DNA from: an uncultured Rivibacter sp.
GTDB lineage: Bacteria; Pseudomonadota; Gammaproteobacteria; Burkholderiales; Burkholderiaceae
Assembly (NCBI GenBank): GCA_946480925.1
Contig: CAMLLU010000004.1
Span: 62,001 to 126,000, forward strand
Length of the DNA stretch: 64,000 nt
Direction of reading: 5' to 3'
Shown here: one piece after another, positions 18,953 to 29,725 of the stretch
How positions within the stretch are numbered: the stretch's first letter is position 1
Layout of the letters: every line of letters begins with the position of its first letter
The notes under the pieces: model-generated
What the model saw: only the letters and a program-made list of their open reading frames with translations
What the model was told of the DNA's origin: nothing
Database searches by the model: none
Program-made: the position numbers and the translations under genes

Positions 18953-19840
18953 TTACTTCTTGGCCGGCCCAGGCGCGCCGGAGCCGCGCATGGCCTTGAA
19001 GAAGTCGCTGCTCGGGTCCACGACCATCACGTCGGTCTTGTTGCGGAAGCTTGTGCGATAGGCCTCAAGACTGCGGTAGAACTCGGCGAACTGTGGATCG
19101 CGGCCGAAAGCGTCAGCGTAGAGTGCAGAGGCCCTGGCATCACCCTCGCCCTTGACCTTCTGTGCATCACGATAGGCCTCGGCGATGATCACCTCGCGCT
19201 GCTTGTCGGCATCGGCGCGAATCTTTTCCCCCTCGGCCATACCGGTGGAACGCAATTCGTTGGCCACGCGTTTGCGCTCGGATTCCATGCGCCGGTACAC
19301 CGCGTCGGTGATGTTGGCCGAGAAGTCCACGCGCTTGATCCGCACATCGACCACCTCAATGCCGAACGACTTGGCATCGTCGGCCAGCCGACGCATGACG
19401 CCCTGCATCACCTTGTCGCGTTCGGTCGAGAGCACGGCTCGCACATCACGCTTGGTGACCTCCTCGTTCAGTGCGGCCTGCACGATGGGGCTCAGGCGGT
19501 TTTCGGCATTGCGCACATCCACGCCGTTGTTGCGGATGAACTGCTTCGGATCGGTGATGCGCCACTTCACGAGCCAGTCAATTACGAGGCTCTTCTTCTC
19601 GGCCGTGAACATGGGCCGGGTTTCGGGGCTGTCCAAGCTTTGCACCCTACGGTCCAGGAACACGACGTTCTGGAACGGGGGCGGCAGTTTGAACTTGAGT
19701 CCGGGAGTGGTGATGACCTCCTTGATCTCACCAAGCGCATAGACGACGGCGAAGTCCTTCTGGTTCACCACGAAAAGGGTCGAGGCGGCGAGCATCAATG
19801 CCAACAGTGCGCCCGCGACGATCATGCCGATCTTGTTCAT
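18953..19840 (-). CDS. hflC: FtsH modulator protein HflC
   Basis: SPFH/prohibitin-family membrane protein that with HflK forms the large periplasmic cage around the FtsH protease. The 295-residue product has one N-terminal membrane segment (MIVAGALLALMLAASTLFVV), the SPFH domain, and a long helical region with RMESERKRVANELRSTG. The typical block FTAEKKSLVIDWLVKWRI is present. It begins 12 bp after the hflK stop, so it is expressed together with it. Confidence 0.95.
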   Translation of the reverse strand: MNKIGMIVAGALLALMLAASTLFVVNQKDFAVVYALGEIKEVITTPGLKFKLPPPFQNVVFLDRRVQSLDSPETRPMFTAEKKSLVIDWLVKWRITDPKQFIRNNGVDVRNAENRLSPIVQAALNEEVTKRDVRAVLSTERDKVMQGVMRRLADDAKSFGIEVVDVRIKRVDFSANITDAVYRRMESERKRVANELRSTGMAEGEKIRADADKQREVIIAEAYRDAQKVKGEGDARASALYADAFGRDPQFAEFYRSLEAYRTSFRNKTDVMVVDPSSDFFKAMRGSGAPGPAKK

Positions 19841-19852
19841 CTTGTTCCTCGC

Positions 19853-21220
19853 TCAGCGGCCTTCACGTTCGCGGCCGCGCAGTCCATCGCGCGAGCGCAC
19901 GTCCGTCGCATTGTTCGTCGTCGGGCTCTCCGTACTCGCAGAAGAAGCGCTGGGCGTCGCCGTCACCGAGCCGGTGGCACCAGCCTGCTGCATCAGCTTG
20001 TCCAGCGGCAGGTAGAGCAGGTTCGAACCGTTGCGCGAATCGATCAGCACCTTGCTGACGTTGGAATAGACCTGCTGCATCGCGTCGATGTACAGGCGGT
20101 CGCGTGTCACCGCGGGAGCCTTCTGGTATTCGGCCAGCACCGAGCGGAAGCGCTGCGCATCGCCCTCGGCCGCGGCAATCACTCGGGCGCGATAGCCCTC
20201 AGCCTCTTCGCGCAAGCGCGACGAGGCACCTTGAGCCTTCGGGATCACATCGTTGGCATAGGCCTGGCCATCGTTCTTGAACCGCTCGCGGTCGGCTCCA
20301 GCCTTCACTGCATCGTCGAAGGCGGTCTGCACCTGCTCCGGCGGCTGCACGCTCTGCACGTTGACGTTGGAAATCAGGATGCCGGTCTTCAAACGGTCGA
20401 GCTGGGCCTGGATCGACTTGACCAGGTCCACCGCGATGGCATCACGCTGCTCGTACAGCACTGAGTCCATGTTGCTGCGACCCACGATCTCGCGCACCGC
20501 CGACTCGGCTGCCAACACCACGGCTTCGTCGGGGCTGCGGTTCTCGAACACGTAGTCCTTCACGGCCTTCAGCCGGTACTGCACCGTGAAACGGATATCG
20601 ACGATGTTCTCGTCCTGCGTCAGCATCGATGAATCACGCAGGCCGGTGGCCTGCACCACCGAATTGCGACCCACCTCCACGGAGCGCAGCTGCGTCACGT
20701 TGACCACCTCGTGCGCCTGAAAGGGGTACGGCATGCGCCATTGGAAACCGGCTTCGGCCACGTGGCTGAAGCGGCCGAACGATGTGACGACCGCCTGCTG
20801 GCCTTCTTGCACGATGAAGAAGCCGCTGCCCAACCAGATCAGCACCACCACGCCGCCGATCAGGCTCATGCCGATGCCAGCGCTTTTCATGTCGGGCGGG
20901 AAGTTCGGACCGCCGTCACCGCCATCACTCGGGCGCTGCGAACCCCGGCCGCCGAACAGTCCGCTCAGCTTCCGGTTGAAATCGCGCCACAGTTCATCAA
21001 GGTCGGGTGGACCGTCCTTGCGACCGTTGTTCAGGTGCAGGCCTGGCAATGCGGCATTCGCATCAGCTCCCGTGAACTGGCTTTTGCTACCAGGCTTCAA
21101 CTGGCGCACTCGCCAGGCAGCACGTGCTGCGCTCCCAGCGATCAGCTGGGCAACGGCAGCGGCCACCGCTTGCCAGCGGCCTGTCGGAATGGCGTTTATC
21201 TCAAATGCGCTCTTGTTCAT
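19853..21220 (-). CDS. hflK: FtsH modulator protein HflK
   Basis: Partner of HflC in control of FtsH. The start is set at the ATG at 21220 because it overlaps the hflX stop as ATGA; this gives 455 residues. The family pattern begins only at about residue 70 (PPDLDELWRDFNRKLSGLFG). The preceding stretch (MNKSAFEINAIPTGRWQAVA onward) is not typical of HflK and might be untranslated if an internal TTG start near 21049 were used. A membrane segment (SLIGGVVVLIWLGSGFFIVQ) and the SPFH domain follow; the tail is Ser/Thr-rich. Confidence 0.88.
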   Translation of the reverse strand: MNKSAFEINAIPTGRWQAVAAAVAQLIAGSAARAAWRVRQLKPGSKSQFTGADANAALPGLHLNNGRKDGPPDLDELWRDFNRKLSGLFGGRGSQRPSDGGDGGPNFPPDMKSAGIGMSLIGGVVVLIWLGSGFFIVQEGQQAVVTSFGRFSHVAEAGFQWRMPYPFQAHEVVNVTQLRSVEVGRNSVVQATGLRDSSMLTQDENIVDIRFTVQYRLKAVKDYVFENRSPDEAVVLAAESAVREIVGRSNMDSVLYEQRDAIAVDLVKSIQAQLDRLKTGILISNVNVQSVQPPEQVQTAFDDAVKAGADRERFKNDGQAYANDVIPKAQGASSRLREEAEGYRARVIAAAEGDAQRFRSVLAEYQKAPAVTRDRLYIDAMQQVYSNVSKVLIDSRNGSNLLYLPLDKLMQQAGATGSVTATPSASSASTESPTTNNATDVRSRDGLRGREREGR

Positions 21221-22449
21221 GTCTTCGATTGAAAAGTACCGGTCGCAGGCCACGTCGGCGCGATCATCTCATCGGCATCTGGCAACACGCGATCTTGAGC
21301 TGTATCAGCCGAATTCAAGCCATCCGCACCCTGTGCTGCTTGTGCGATGAGCCGACGCAAGCCCGAAAGGCCCGTGCCGTCGCGAGCGCTGATGAAGACC
21401 CGTGGCACGCGACGGCCGGGTTCGATCTCGATCTCATCGACGAGTTCACGCGGCTGCTGGTGGACTCCCAAGCGGTCGAGCTTGTTGTAGACGAGCAATT
21501 GCGGAATGTCGCCCGCGCCGATTTCGTGCAGCACCTTCTGCACCTCGTGCATCTGCTCCTGCAGCACAGGGCTGGCGGCGTCGACCACATGCAGCAGCAG
21601 GTCCGCCTCGGCGGCCTCCTGCAACGTGGCTTCAAATGCTTCAACCAACGTGTGCGGGAGGTCGCGGATGAAACCCACCGTGTCCGAAAGCGACACCGAA
21701 CGCCCAGCTTCTTCGAGGTAGAGCTGGCGCGTGGTGGTGTCCAACGTGGCAAATAGCTGGTCGGCTGCGTAGGCCCGCGCCTTCACCAGCGTGTTGAACA
21801 ACGTGGATTTGCCGGCGTTGGTGTAGCCCACCAGCGAAACGCGGAATGTGCCGCTGCGCTCGCGAGAGCGCCGCTGCGTGCCCCGTTGACGCTTCACACG
21901 CTCGAGTCGCTCCTTGAGTGACTTGATGCGCTGGCCGATCATGCGCCGGTCGAGCTCGATCTGCGTTTCACCCGGGCCTCCGCGGTGACCGACGCCGCCG
22001 CGCTGCCGCTCCAGGTGGCTCCAGCGCCTCACCAGCCGAGTAGACAGGTACTGCAGCCTGGCCAACTCGACCTGCAGCTTGCCTTCATGGCTTTGCGCCC
22101 GCGCGCCGAAGATCTCAAGGATCAGCATCGTGCGGTCGAGCACTTCGACGCCAAGGTGGCGTTCGAGATTGCGTTGCTGGGCCGGCGACAAAGCCTGATC
22201 GAAGATCACACAGTGACCGCCGTGCTCGGCCACCAGAGCCTTGATCTGGTCGGCCTTGCCTTCGCCGACAAAGAGGGCCGCGTCTGGGGCGCGACGCTTG
22301 GCTGTGATGCGGGCCACCGGCGTGTCGCCAGCCGATTCGGCCAGCAGAGCGAGCTCGTCGAGTGTGGCGTCGAAGGGCGAGCCCGGCCCGAGGTCCACAC
22401 CCACCAGGACCGCCCTTGCTTCGGCTTGAGGGGGGTTGACGACTGTCAA
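21217..22449 (-). CDS. hflX: GTPase HflX
   Basis: Ribosome-associated GTPase that splits stalled or heat-damaged 70S ribosomes. The 410-residue product has the HflX N-terminal domain with a glycine-rich linker (GGVGHRGGPGETQIELDRR) and then the G domain: G1 GYTNAGKST, G3 DTVGFI, G4 YNKLD. It is downstream of hfq and overlaps hflK by 4 bp, the classic hfq-hflX-hflK-hflC operon. The ATG at 22449 follows hfq by 54 bp. Confidence 0.95.
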   Translation of the reverse strand: MTVVNPPQAEARAVLVGVDLGPGSPFDATLDELALLAESAGDTPVARITAKRRAPDAALFVGEGKADQIKALVAEHGGHCVIFDQALSPAQQRNLERHLGVEVLDRTMLILEIFGARAQSHEGKLQVELARLQYLSTRLVRRWSHLERQRGGVGHRGGPGETQIELDRRMIGQRIKSLKERLERVKRQRGTQRRSRERSGTFRVSLVGYTNAGKSTLFNTLVKARAYAADQLFATLDTTTRQLYLEEAGRSVSLSDTVGFIRDLPHTLVEAFEATLQEAAEADLLLHVVDAASPVLQEQMHEVQKVLHEIGAGDIPQLLVYNKLDRLGVHQQPRELVDEIEIEPGRRVPRVFISARDGTGLSGLRRLIAQAAQGADGLNSADTAQDRVLPDADEMIAPTWPATGTFQSKT

Positions 22450-22476
22450 GTTCGTGCCAGCGGCCGGAATGCGAGA

Positions 22477-22499
22477 GGCCGCGCATTACATGCGCGGCC
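22477..22499. repeat. Perfect inverted repeat between hfq and hflX
   Basis: GGCCGCGCAT and ATGCGCGGCC (10 bp each) with a 3-base loop. It begins just past the hfq stop. There is no T-run on either strand, so it is more likely an RNA-stabilising or processing hairpin, or a weak attenuator between hfq and hflX, than a true terminator. Confidence 0.6.
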
Positions 22500-22503
22500 T
22501 GCT

Positions 22504-22746
22504 TCAGTTGGACTCGGAGGACTCGGTGGCGTGGAAGTTCACCGCGCGGCCCGGCACGACCGTCGAGATGGCGTGCTTGTAGACCATTTGGGTGACCGTG
22601 TTGCGCAGCAGGACGACGTATTGGTCGAAAGACTCGATGTGACCTTGCAGCTTGATACCGTTGACCAGGTAGATCGAGACCGGTACGTGCTCCTTACGCA
22701 GGAGATTCAGAAAGGGGTCTTGTAGAAGTTGCCCTTTGTTGCTCAC
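22504..22746 (-). CDS. hfq: RNA chaperone Hfq
   Basis: Hexameric Sm-like protein that pairs small RNAs with mRNAs. The product is nearly identical to other betaproteobacterial Hfq proteins: [20 protein letters not shown], the Sm1 motif with [18 protein letters not shown], and Sm2 [10 protein letters not shown]. The start is a GTG at 22746 with GGAG six bases upstream; the frame extends 12 codons further but the added residues are not Hfq-like. That gives 80 residues with a short C-terminal tail ([11 protein letters not shown]). Confidence 0.96.
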   Translation of the reverse strand: MSNKGQLLQDPFLNLLRKEHVPVSIYLVNGIKLQGHIESFDQYVVLLRNTVTQMVYKHAISTVVPGRAVNFHATESSESN

Positions 22747-22814
22747 GATATGCTCCGTGTTGAAAGTTCTTGGAAGCAGCACGTTAACACACGGTGTGCT
22801 GCATTGCGCAAAGT

Positions 22815-24155
22815 TCAGGAATCCTTGTCCGTGAAGGGGTTGCGCGACGAGCGCAGCTCGATCCGCATGGGCGTTCCGGTGAGCTTGAAGTGCTCGCGGA
22901 AGCGCCCCTCCAGGAAGCGCTTGTACGCATCAGTTACGTGGTCCAGTGAATTGCCGTGGACCACGATGACAGGCGGATTCATGCCGCCCTGGTGGGCGTA
23001 GCGCAGCTTGGGCCTGAAGGCACCGGCGCGCTTCGGCTGCTGGAACTGCACCGCGTCGAGCAGCACTCGCGTCAGCTGCGGCGTAGGCATCTTGCGGGTC
23101 GCCGATGCCCAGGCATCGCCGATCGCCTTCCAGACTGGCCCCAAACCCTGTCGCTTGATGGCGGAGATATGCAGCACCGGTGCGAATTTCAGGAACGCCA
23201 GACGCTGCTCGATGGAGCGCTGCAACATCTCGCGCTGGTAGCTGTCCACCGCATCCCATTTGTTGACGGCCACCACGACGGCCCGACCGGCGTCGAGGAT
23301 GTAGCCGGCGATGTGTGCATCCTGATCGGTCACGCCCTGGGTGGCATCGAGCAGCAGGAGCACGACGTTGGCGTCTGCGATGGCTTGCAGCGTCTTGACC
23401 ACCGAGAACTTCTCGATGGCCTCGAACACCTTGCCCTTGCGGCGCAGACCGGCCGTGTCGATCAGCTCGAAGCGCTGGCCGTTGCGCTCGAACGGCACGG
23501 TGATGGCGTCACGCGTGGTACCAGGCAGGTCGAACGCCACAAGGCGCTCTTCACCCAGCCAGGTGTTGATGAGCGTGGACTTGCCGACGTTGGGCCTGCC
23601 GGCCACCGCGAGGCGGATGGGCCGGTCGGGATCTTCGATCGACGCTTCATCGGGCTCGCTGTAGTCGAACCCGTCGAGAGCCTCTTCGAGCAGGCTGCGA
23701 ATGCCCTGCCCGTGCGCCGCCGACACAGGGTGCGACTCACCCATGCCAAGCTCGAAGAACTCGGCAAGTTGCGCCCCCTCCTGCATGCCTTCGGCCTTGT
23801 TGGCCGCCAGCAGCACCTTCTTGTTGGTCTGTCGCAGATAGCGGGCGATGTCGTGGTCCTGCGCGGACAGGCCCGCTCGCGCGTCGACCACGAATACCAC
23901 CGCATCGGCTTCGGCCACGGCCTGCCGAGTCTGCTTGGCCATCTCCTTGAAGATGCCCGATCCGGCTTCGGGTTCGAAGCCGCCCGTGTCGATCACGATG
24001 TACTCGCGATCACCCAGGCGACCGTCACCGTAGTGCCGGTCACGTGTGAGGCCTGCGAAGTCGGCCACGATGGCGTCGCGGCTCTTGGTCAACCGGTTGA
24101 AGAGCGTCGATTTGCCGACGTTGGGACGGCCAACGAGGGCCAGCACCGGTTTCAT
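22815..24155 (-). CDS. der: Ribosome biogenesis GTPase Der (EngA)
   Basis: Essential GTPase with two tandem G domains, needed for 50S maturation. The 446-residue product has G1 of domain 1 at the N-terminus ([16 protein letters not shown]) and of domain 2 near residue 185 ([16 protein letters not shown]). It has the matching DTGGF and [10 protein letters not shown] switches, NKAEG and NKWD base-recognition motifs, and the KH-like C-terminal domain ([14 protein letters not shown]). It sits between bamB and hfq, the standard order. Confidence 0.97.
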   Translation of the reverse strand: MKPVLALVGRPNVGKSTLFNRLTKSRDAIVADFAGLTRDRHYGDGRLGDREYIVIDTGGFEPEAGSGIFKEMAKQTRQAVAEADAVVFVVDARAGLSAQDHDIARYLRQTNKKVLLAANKAEGMQEGAQLAEFFELGMGESHPVSAAHGQGIRSLLEEALDGFDYSEPDEASIEDPDRPIRLAVAGRPNVGKSTLINTWLGEERLVAFDLPGTTRDAITVPFERNGQRFELIDTAGLRRKGKVFEAIEKFSVVKTLQAIADANVVLLLLDATQGVTDQDAHIAGYILDAGRAVVVAVNKWDAVDSYQREMLQRSIEQRLAFLKFAPVLHISAIKRQGLGPVWKAIGDAWASATRKMPTPQLTRVLLDAVQFQQPKRAGAFRPKLRYAHQGGMNPPVIVVHGNSLDHVTDAYKRFLEGRFREHFKLTGTPMRIELRSSRNPFTDKDS

Positions 24156-24189
24156 GATCGGCTTCCTAACAACTGCAGCGGCGTCGCGG

Positions 24190-25341
24190 TCACTCGGGCC
24201 GGAACGCGTAGACCGAACCGCCCGCCGTCAATACGACGATGGTGCTGCCCGAGCGTACCGGTGCACCGATGATGGCATCGCCATCCGTGGCGATGCGCAG
24301 CAACGGCTGCCCATCCTCACGGGACAGGAAGTGCACATAGCCTTCCGAGTCGCCGAAGACCACGGTGCGGCCCACCGACAGCGGTGTGCTGAGACCGCGG
24401 TGCATGAACTTTTCCGAGGCCCACGCCACGTCGCCGTTCACCAGACGCCACGCAGTGATGCGGTCGCTTGCGTCTGCAGCGAAGACATACTGGTCGTCTG
24501 CCGCCACGCCCTGATAGCCACCGACCGTCTTGCTCCACACAAGACTGCCGCGCTCGGCGTTCACGCAGCCCACGGAGGCCTGAAAGGCACGCACGCAGAC
24601 CACGTCACCCACGCGGCCTGCCGGTCCGACGAGATCGGCCAGACGTTCGACTTCGTTGGTGCCGCGCGGTGAAGCCACGGTCACTTCAAAGCGAACGGTG
24701 CCGAGCAGCGGATCCAGTCCGGCCAGCTTGGCACCCTGCCCGATCAACAGCGTGTCCTTGAAGGGCGCCAGCACGCTCGGCTGGGCCAGTGTGAGTGGAT
24801 CACCCTGGCGTTGTTGCACCCACAGCTTGCGGCCGTCAAGCGCGTCGAAGGCCACCGCGGCGCGGTCCACGCCCTGCACGAAGACTCTCTCGCCCGCCAC
24901 CAGTGGTGGGGTCACGACCTTGGAACCGAGGCGAGCGCGCCAGAGCAGCTTGCCTTGGTCGAAAGTGACGAGTTCGTTGTCCACCGTGACGACGCTCGCG
25001 AAACGACCATCGCTGCCCACGCTGGCCGAGAGCTTGGCCCCCGCGTCAGCTCGCCAGCGTTCGCGCCCCGTTTCGGAGTCGAGCGCCACGACGCTGCCGT
25101 CCTTCAACGCGACGGTCACGATGTCGGCATTGACGGCCATCACCGATGTCGGATTCACGCTGCCGACGCGCTGATGCCACACCACCCGACCGGCAATCTT
25201 GGGCGCGAGTTCCTCCAGCGGCGTGGGCTTGGGTTTTTCGGGGCCGCTCGAGCAGCCCAGCAAGGAAACCGCGCAAGCCAGCGCCACCAACCAGCGTGCC
25301 GCTGGCCACCGCCGCAAGGGAATGCCTTGCCGAGACGTCAT
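24190..25341 (-). CDS. bamB: Outer membrane protein assembly factor BamB
   Basis: Lipoprotein of the BAM complex that inserts beta-barrel proteins in the outer membrane. The 383-residue product has a lipoprotein signal ending in LLGC with lipidated Cys 30, then an eight-bladed PQQ-type beta-propeller. Repeated Trp-docking patterns include [31 protein letters not shown] and [15 protein letters not shown]. Its ATG overlaps the stop of the YfgM-like gene (ATGA). The order hisS-yfgM-bamB-der is conserved from E. coli to here. Confidence 0.95.
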   Translation of the reverse strand: MTSRQGIPLRRWPAARWLVALACAVSLLGCSSGPEKPKPTPLEELAPKIAGRVVWHQRVGSVNPTSVMAVNADIVTVALKDGSVVALDSETGRERWRADAGAKLSASVGSDGRFASVVTVDNELVTFDQGKLLWRARLGSKVVTPPLVAGERVFVQGVDRAAVAFDALDGRKLWVQQRQGDPLTLAQPSVLAPFKDTLLIGQGAKLAGLDPLLGTVRFEVTVASPRGTNEVERLADLVGPAGRVGDVVCVRAFQASVGCVNAERGSLVWSKTVGGYQGVAADDQYVFAADASDRITAWRLVNGDVAWASEKFMHRGLSTPLSVGRTVVFGDSEGYVHFLSREDGQPLLRIATDGDAIIGAPVRSGSTIVVLTAGGSVYAFRPE

Positions 25342-26009
25342 TTGGCGGCTCCGGCAGCAGCGGCCTCAACCGGCGCCGCACCCAGCGCGGTGAGCTTGGC
25401 TTCGACGAGGCGGCGGTATTCGGTTGCCGGATCCATCGCCTTCCACGCTTGCTGATAAGCAGCCTTGGCTTCTTCCTTCTTGCCCTGCGCCTGCAGGACG
25501 TCGCCGCGACGATCGGCGACCAGTCCCTCGAATGCCTTGCCGGCATCAGTCGGCAGTTGCTTCAACGCGTCGTCGTACTTCTTCTGGTCGAGCAGCAGGC
25601 CGGCCAGTCGCAGCTTGGCGATCACGCGGTACTCGTCTTCGACAGCATTGCCTGCCACCCATTCGAGCGTGGCCCTCGCATCGTCGGACTTGCCCTTGTC
25701 GGCCTGCACCTTTGCTGCCAACAGGCCGGCTTGTTCGGCAAACGCCGTGCGGCCGTAGTGGTCCTTCATGTCGTTGAAGACACGCGCCGCCTTGTCGACG
25801 TCGCCTCCCTGCACGGCCTTGTCGAGTTCGTCGAACAGCGCGCTCGCCTTCGCCGCCTGACTGCGCTGGTACATGTTCCAGCCGTTGTACGCGGCAAAGC
25901 CGCCCAACACGAGCACGAGCACCCAGGTGATGAGGTTGCCGTATTGGCGCCAGAAGTGCTTGAGCTGGTCGAGTTGTTCTTGTTCTTCGAGATCGAGATG
26001 GGTGGCCAT
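25338..26009 (-). CDS. yfgM: YfgM-family periplasmic TPR protein (SecYEG ancillary subunit)
   Basis: Single-pass inner-membrane protein with periplasmic tetratricopeptide repeats, known in E. coli to associate with SecYEG and the chaperone PpiD. The start is the ATG at 26009 (MATHLDLEEQEQLDQLKHFW). One membrane segment spans about 26-42, followed by TPR-like helices rich in Ala/Lys (ALFDELDKAVQGGDVDKAAR). The product is 223 residues. Translation is coupled to bamB through the ATGA overlap. Confidence 0.88.
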   Translation of the reverse strand: MATHLDLEEQEQLDQLKHFWRQYGNLITWVLVLVLGGFAAYNGWNMYQRSQAAKASALFDELDKAVQGGDVDKAARVFNDMKDHYGRTAFAEQAGLLAAKVQADKGKSDDARATLEWVAGNAVEDEYRVIAKLRLAGLLLDQKKYDDALKQLPTDAGKAFEGLVADRRGDVLQAQGKKEEAKAAYQQAWKAMDPATEYRRLVEAKLTALGAAPVEAAAAGAAK

Positions 26010-26050
26010 ACGTATCCGTATCGAGATGATCGTTGGGCGAAAAGCGTCGA

Positions 26051-27388
26051 TTATGCGCGGAGCAACTCTGCCGCCCACTCAGCGGGCGCAGCCAGCGGAC
26101 GCAGCACCTGTTCGCCTTCCCCACGCAGCGGCTTCACCGCCACCATGCCCTGCACGAGCTCGGCGTCGCCGAACACGAGCGCATAGCGGGCACCGCTGGC
26201 ATCTGCGCGCTTGAACTGCGATTTCATGCTGCCGGGACCGTCCTTGCCTCCGGCATGCTGGAGCACGCTCACGCCGGCCGCACGCAGGGCCTCGAGCGTA
26301 GCCACCACCTGAGGCAGCGACGTGCCCGGCGGCACGACGGCATAGGCGACAGGCGCCGCACTGGGCACCGGCAGGCCAAGCTCCTGGATGAGCAACAGCA
26401 GGCGTTCGATGCCGAGGCCGAAGCCCACGGCCGGTGCCGGCTTGCCGCCCAGTTGTTCGATCAGCCCGTCGTACCGGCCGCCGCCGCACACCGTGCCTTG
26501 CGAGCCGAGCTGATCGGTCACCCACTCGAACACGGTCAGGTTGTAGTAGTCCATGCCGCGCACGAGTCGCGGGTTCACGCGGTATTCCAGGCCCACGGCA
26601 TCGAGCACGGCGCGCACGGCACCGAAGTGCGCGAGCGACTCGGCGCCCAGGAAGTCCATCAGCCTGGGCGCCGCCTCGATGAGCGTCTGCATCGCCTCGT
26701 TCTTGCTATCAAGGATGCGCAGCGGGTTGCTGTGCAGGCGGCGCCTGGAGTCAGCATCGAGCGAATCGGCATGCTGCTCGAAGTAGCGCACCAGCGCCTC
26801 GCGGTGCGCGCGGCGTTCTTCGGGCTGGCCCAGGCTGTTGAGTTCGAGCCGCACGTGCTGGCCTTCCACCAGCCCCAGCTCACGCCAGAGCGCCCGCGCC
26901 ATCAGGATCATCTCGGCATCGACATCCGGCCCCGCAAAGCCCAAGGCTTCGACGTCGAGTTGATGGAACTGGCGATAGCGGCCTTTTTGAGGGCGCTCAT
27001 GGCGGAACATCGGCCCTAGCGTCCAGATGCGCAATGGCCCGTTGTACAGCGCGTTGTGCTCGACCATCGCACGCACGATGCCCGCAGTGGCCTCGGGGCG
27101 CAGCGTCAGCTTGTCGCCATTCATCGAATCGACGAAGGAGTACATCTCCTTCTCGACGATGTCGGTCACCTCGCCCAGCCCGCGTACGAACAGCGCAGTG
27201 GGCTCGACGATGGGCGTCAGAAGGTACTGGTAGCCGTAGCGGCCGAGCACCGAACGCACGGTGGCCTCGAACCACTGCCACAGCGCCGAATCCGGCAGCC
27301 GATCCGTGCGCGGCACGGATGGCGGCAGGATGTCGTTCATGCCCTTCACGGCCGCCAGCACTGCGGCCTTTGCTTTTTGTTCTGCCAT
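26051..27388 (-). CDS. hisS: Histidine--tRNA ligase
   Basis: Class II aminoacyl-tRNA synthetase. The start is the ATG at 27388 ([20 protein letters not shown]), just before the conserved KGMNDILPP. Motif 2 is [20 protein letters not shown], the histidine A motif appears as [14 protein letters not shown], and motif 3 is [28 protein letters not shown] is also present. The C-terminal anticodon-binding domain follows. Product 445 residues. Its paralogue hisZ is at 17.5 kb. Confidence 0.97.
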   Translation of the reverse strand: MAEQKAKAAVLAAVKGMNDILPPSVPRTDRLPDSALWQWFEATVRSVLGRYGYQYLLTPIVEPTALFVRGLGEVTDIVEKEMYSFVDSMNGDKLTLRPEATAGIVRAMVEHNALYNGPLRIWTLGPMFRHERPQKGRYRQFHQLDVEALGFAGPDVDAEMILMARALWRELGLVEGQHVRLELNSLGQPEERRAHREALVRYFEQHADSLDADSRRRLHSNPLRILDSKNEAMQTLIEAAPRLMDFLGAESLAHFGAVRAVLDAVGLEYRVNPRLVRGMDYYNLTVFEWVTDQLGSQGTVCGGGRYDGLIEQLGGKPAPAVGFGLGIERLLLLIQELGLPVPSAAPVAYAVVPPGTSLPQVVATLEALRAAGVSVLQHAGGKDGPGSMKSQFKRADASGARYALVFGDAELVQGMVAVKPLRGEGEQVLRPLAAPAEWAAELLRA

Positions 27389-27446
27389 GGAATCTCTTGT
27401 CGAAAATCTGGGGCCGGCCGCCGCATCGTGCAGGGCCACCGGCAGC

Positions 27447-27475
27447 CACGTTGCAGGTGCTCACCCCGCAACGTG
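27447..27475. repeat. Inverted repeat between ispG and hisS
   Basis: CACGTTGC (27447-27454) and GCAACGTG (27468-27475), a perfect 8-bp inverted repeat with a 13-base loop, in the 103-bp spacer. No T-run follows on the minus strand, so it could be an operator or an RNA hairpin in the ispG-hisS message. Confidence 0.4.
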
Positions 27476-27491
27476 ACCCAAGGCATCAGCA

Positions 27492-28787
27492 TCAATGCAA
27501 TGCCGTGGCGGCGCCGAAACGACGCTCGATGTAGTCCTCGACGATCTTCTGGAAGTCGCGCGCAATACCCTCGCCGCGCAGCGTCATCGCCTTCTGGCCG
27601 TCGATGAACACCGGCGCAGCCGGTGCTTCGCCGGTACCCGGCAAGCTGATGCCGATGTCGGCGTGTTTGCTTTCACCCGGGCCGTTGACGATACAGCCCA
27701 TCACAGCCAGCTTCATGCTTTCGACCCCCGGGTACTTGGCACGCCACACCGGCATCTGGGCCCGCAGGAAGTCGTCGATCTGTTTGGCCAGCTCCTGGAA
27801 GGTCGTGCTCGTGGTACGACCACACCCCGGGCAGGCCGTGACGCTAGGGTTGAAGGCACGCAGGCCCAGGGCCTGCAGGATCTCCAGAGCCACCACCACC
27901 TCTTGAGTGCGCGACTCGCCCGGCTGCGGCGTCAGCGACACACGGATGGTGTCGCCGATGCCCTCCTGGAGCAACAGCGACAGTGCGGCTGTGGAGGCGA
28001 CCGTACCCTTGGTGCCCATGCCGGCTTCGGTGAGGCCGAGATGCAGCGGGTAATCGCAGCGCCGCGCCAGTTCACGGTAGACGCTCACCAGGTCTTGCAC
28101 ACCACTGACCTTGCAGCTGATGAGGATCTGATTCGGGTCCATGCCGAGTTCACGCGCGTATTCGGCCGATTGAATCGCCGACGACACGAGCGCCTGGTAC
28201 ATCACCTGTTTCGCGTCCCAGGGTGCGGCCCGGCGCGCGTTTTCGTCCATCAGAGCGGCCAGCAGTTCCTGGTCGAGGCTGCCCCAGTTGACGCCGATGC
28301 GTACCGGCTTGTCGTAGCGCATGGCCGCCTCGATCATCTGGGCGAACTGGCGGTCGCGCTTGTCGCCCTTGCCGACGTTGCCCGGATTGATGCGGTACTT
28401 CGACAGCGCAGCAGCGCACTCGGGAAATTCGGTGAGCAACCGGTGGCCGTTGTAGTGAAAGTCGCCGATCAGCGGCACGTCGATGCCCATGCGATCGAGT
28501 TGCTCGCGAATCGCCGGCACCGCCTGGGCCGCCTCGGGGGTGTTGACCGTGATGCGCACCAGTTCCGAGCCGGCAATGGCCAGCTCCTTCACCTGGATCG
28601 CGGTTTCGATCACGTCCACCGTGTCGGTGTTGGTCATCGACTGCACGCGCACCGGCGCATCGCCGCCGATGGTGACCACGCGCGAGCCCCAGCTCACGCG
28701 TGCCTGGCGGTTGCTCCGCGTGGCAGGTTGGGCTACTTCGATGAGGCCCGCGCTATCGGCTTGAGGATTCTGCATTTCAGGAAGCAT
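27492..28787 (-). CDS. ispG: 4-hydroxy-3-methylbut-2-enyl-diphosphate synthase
   Basis: [4Fe-4S] enzyme of the MEP isoprenoid pathway, converting MEcPP to HMBPP. The start is the ATG at 28787, whose A overlaps the rodZ-like stop (TGATG); another ATG is at 28775. The N-terminal TIM-barrel contains [13 protein letters not shown] and INPGNVG. The iron-sulfur Cys residues are in CPGCGRTT and [10 protein letters not shown]. Product 431 residues. With dxr at the left edge, two MEP-pathway genes are in this window. Confidence 0.96.
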   Translation of the reverse strand: MLPEMQNPQADSAGLIEVAQPATRSNRQARVSWGSRVVTIGGDAPVRVQSMTNTDTVDVIETAIQVKELAIAGSELVRITVNTPEAAQAVPAIREQLDRMGIDVPLIGDFHYNGHRLLTEFPECAAALSKYRINPGNVGKGDKRDRQFAQMIEAAMRYDKPVRIGVNWGSLDQELLAALMDENARRAAPWDAKQVMYQALVSSAIQSAEYARELGMDPNQILISCKVSGVQDLVSVYRELARRCDYPLHLGLTEAGMGTKGTVASTAALSLLLQEGIGDTIRVSLTPQPGESRTQEVVVALEILQALGLRAFNPSVTACPGCGRTTSTTFQELAKQIDDFLRAQMPVWRAKYPGVESMKLAVMGCIVNGPGESKHADIGISLPGTGEAPAAPVFIDGQKAMTLRGEGIARDFQKIVEDYIERRFGAATALH

Positions 28788-29725
28788 CACTTCAGTTCGA
28801 GCCGGGCGACGTTGTCGCGCACAAAGGGGGTCAGCTCGACCGGCTTGCCGCGAAAGCTCACCTCGGTGCCTTCGGCGTTGCCGATCTTCAGCCGCAGCGG
28901 CATGGCCCCGTCAAGCCCGACGCTTTCACCGGCCAGCAACGAGCGCGACAACAGCACCTGTCCGGCGGCGTCGCGCACCTCGACCCACGACTCAGTGCTG
29001 GCGCGCAATACCAATGGCCCCTTCGGCGCTGAATTCGCCGCAGCAGCAGTGGTAGCGGGCGCTGAAGCCTGTTCGCTGGGCGGCGGTGCGGAATGGACCG
29101 TCTCGACCACTGCCGAAGCACCGGATGCAGCGCTTTCGGCAACGGCCGCAGCCTCCGACGCCGCGGGAGGAGCAACAGCGTCCGAGGCCGCGGGCGCCAC
29201 AGGAGGCACTGTCGTGGTGACCACTTCGACCGGCGCGCTGGCCGCCCCGCCTGCCGGCAGCAACTCAGGCAAGCGCCAGGTACCCGGCGGAATGAGATAC
29301 ACGACGAGAGTGGCCAGCACCAAAAGCGCAGGGCCCCACACCACGGGACGCAGCACCACGCTGCGATCGAACCCTTCCGCACCGCCTGTGTGATCGCGGA
29401 ACGGCTCGTTCAACCCGCGCGTCACATGCTCGAGCCGGCCCATCTGCGGCGGCAATGGCAGTTTGGCAAGCACCGGCTCAGCATCGATCTTGAGCGTGCG
29501 GCACACCGTCTGGGCCAGCGCCCGCGCAAAGGTGGCGTCCGGCAACTCATCGAAACGGTCAGCCTCGAGCATTTCGAGCTTGCGCGGGGCGACCTTGATG
29601 GCGGCAGCCAGCGCAGCGATGTGCAGGCCCTGCGCCTGGCGCGCCTGGCGCAGCATGCCGCCGGCGGTGAGTTCGGTGGGCGCAGCGCCGCCGGGAACCG
29701 CCCCGTCGGTCAATGCTTCACTCAT
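28787..29725 (-). CDS. rodZ: RodZ-like cytoskeletal/HTH membrane protein
   Basis: Bitopic protein with a cytoplasmic Xre-type HTH_25 domain (about 22-95: [20 protein letters not shown]), one membrane segment ([18 protein letters not shown]), an Ala/Pro-rich periplasmic linker, and a C-terminal DUF4115 beta domain ([20 protein letters not shown]). This is the RodZ architecture, linking MreB filaments to cell-wall synthesis. The start is the ATG at 29725; it overlaps the pilW end by 8 bp. Product 312 residues. The pilW-rodZ-ispG-hisS order is conserved. Confidence 0.87.
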   Translation of the reverse strand: MSEALTDGAVPGGAAPTELTAGGMLRQARQAQGLHIAALAAAIKVAPRKLEMLEADRFDELPDATFARALAQTVCRTLKIDAEPVLAKLPLPPQMGRLEHVTRGLNEPFRDHTGGAEGFDRSVVLRPVVWGPALLVLATLVVYLIPPGTWRLPELLPAGGAASAPVEVVTTTVPPVAPAASDAVAPPAASEAAAVAESAASGASAVVETVHSAPPPSEQASAPATTAAAANSAPKGPLVLRASTESWVEVRDAAGQVLLSRSLLAGESVGLDGAMPLRLKIGNAEGTEVSFRGKPVELTPFVRDNVARLELK

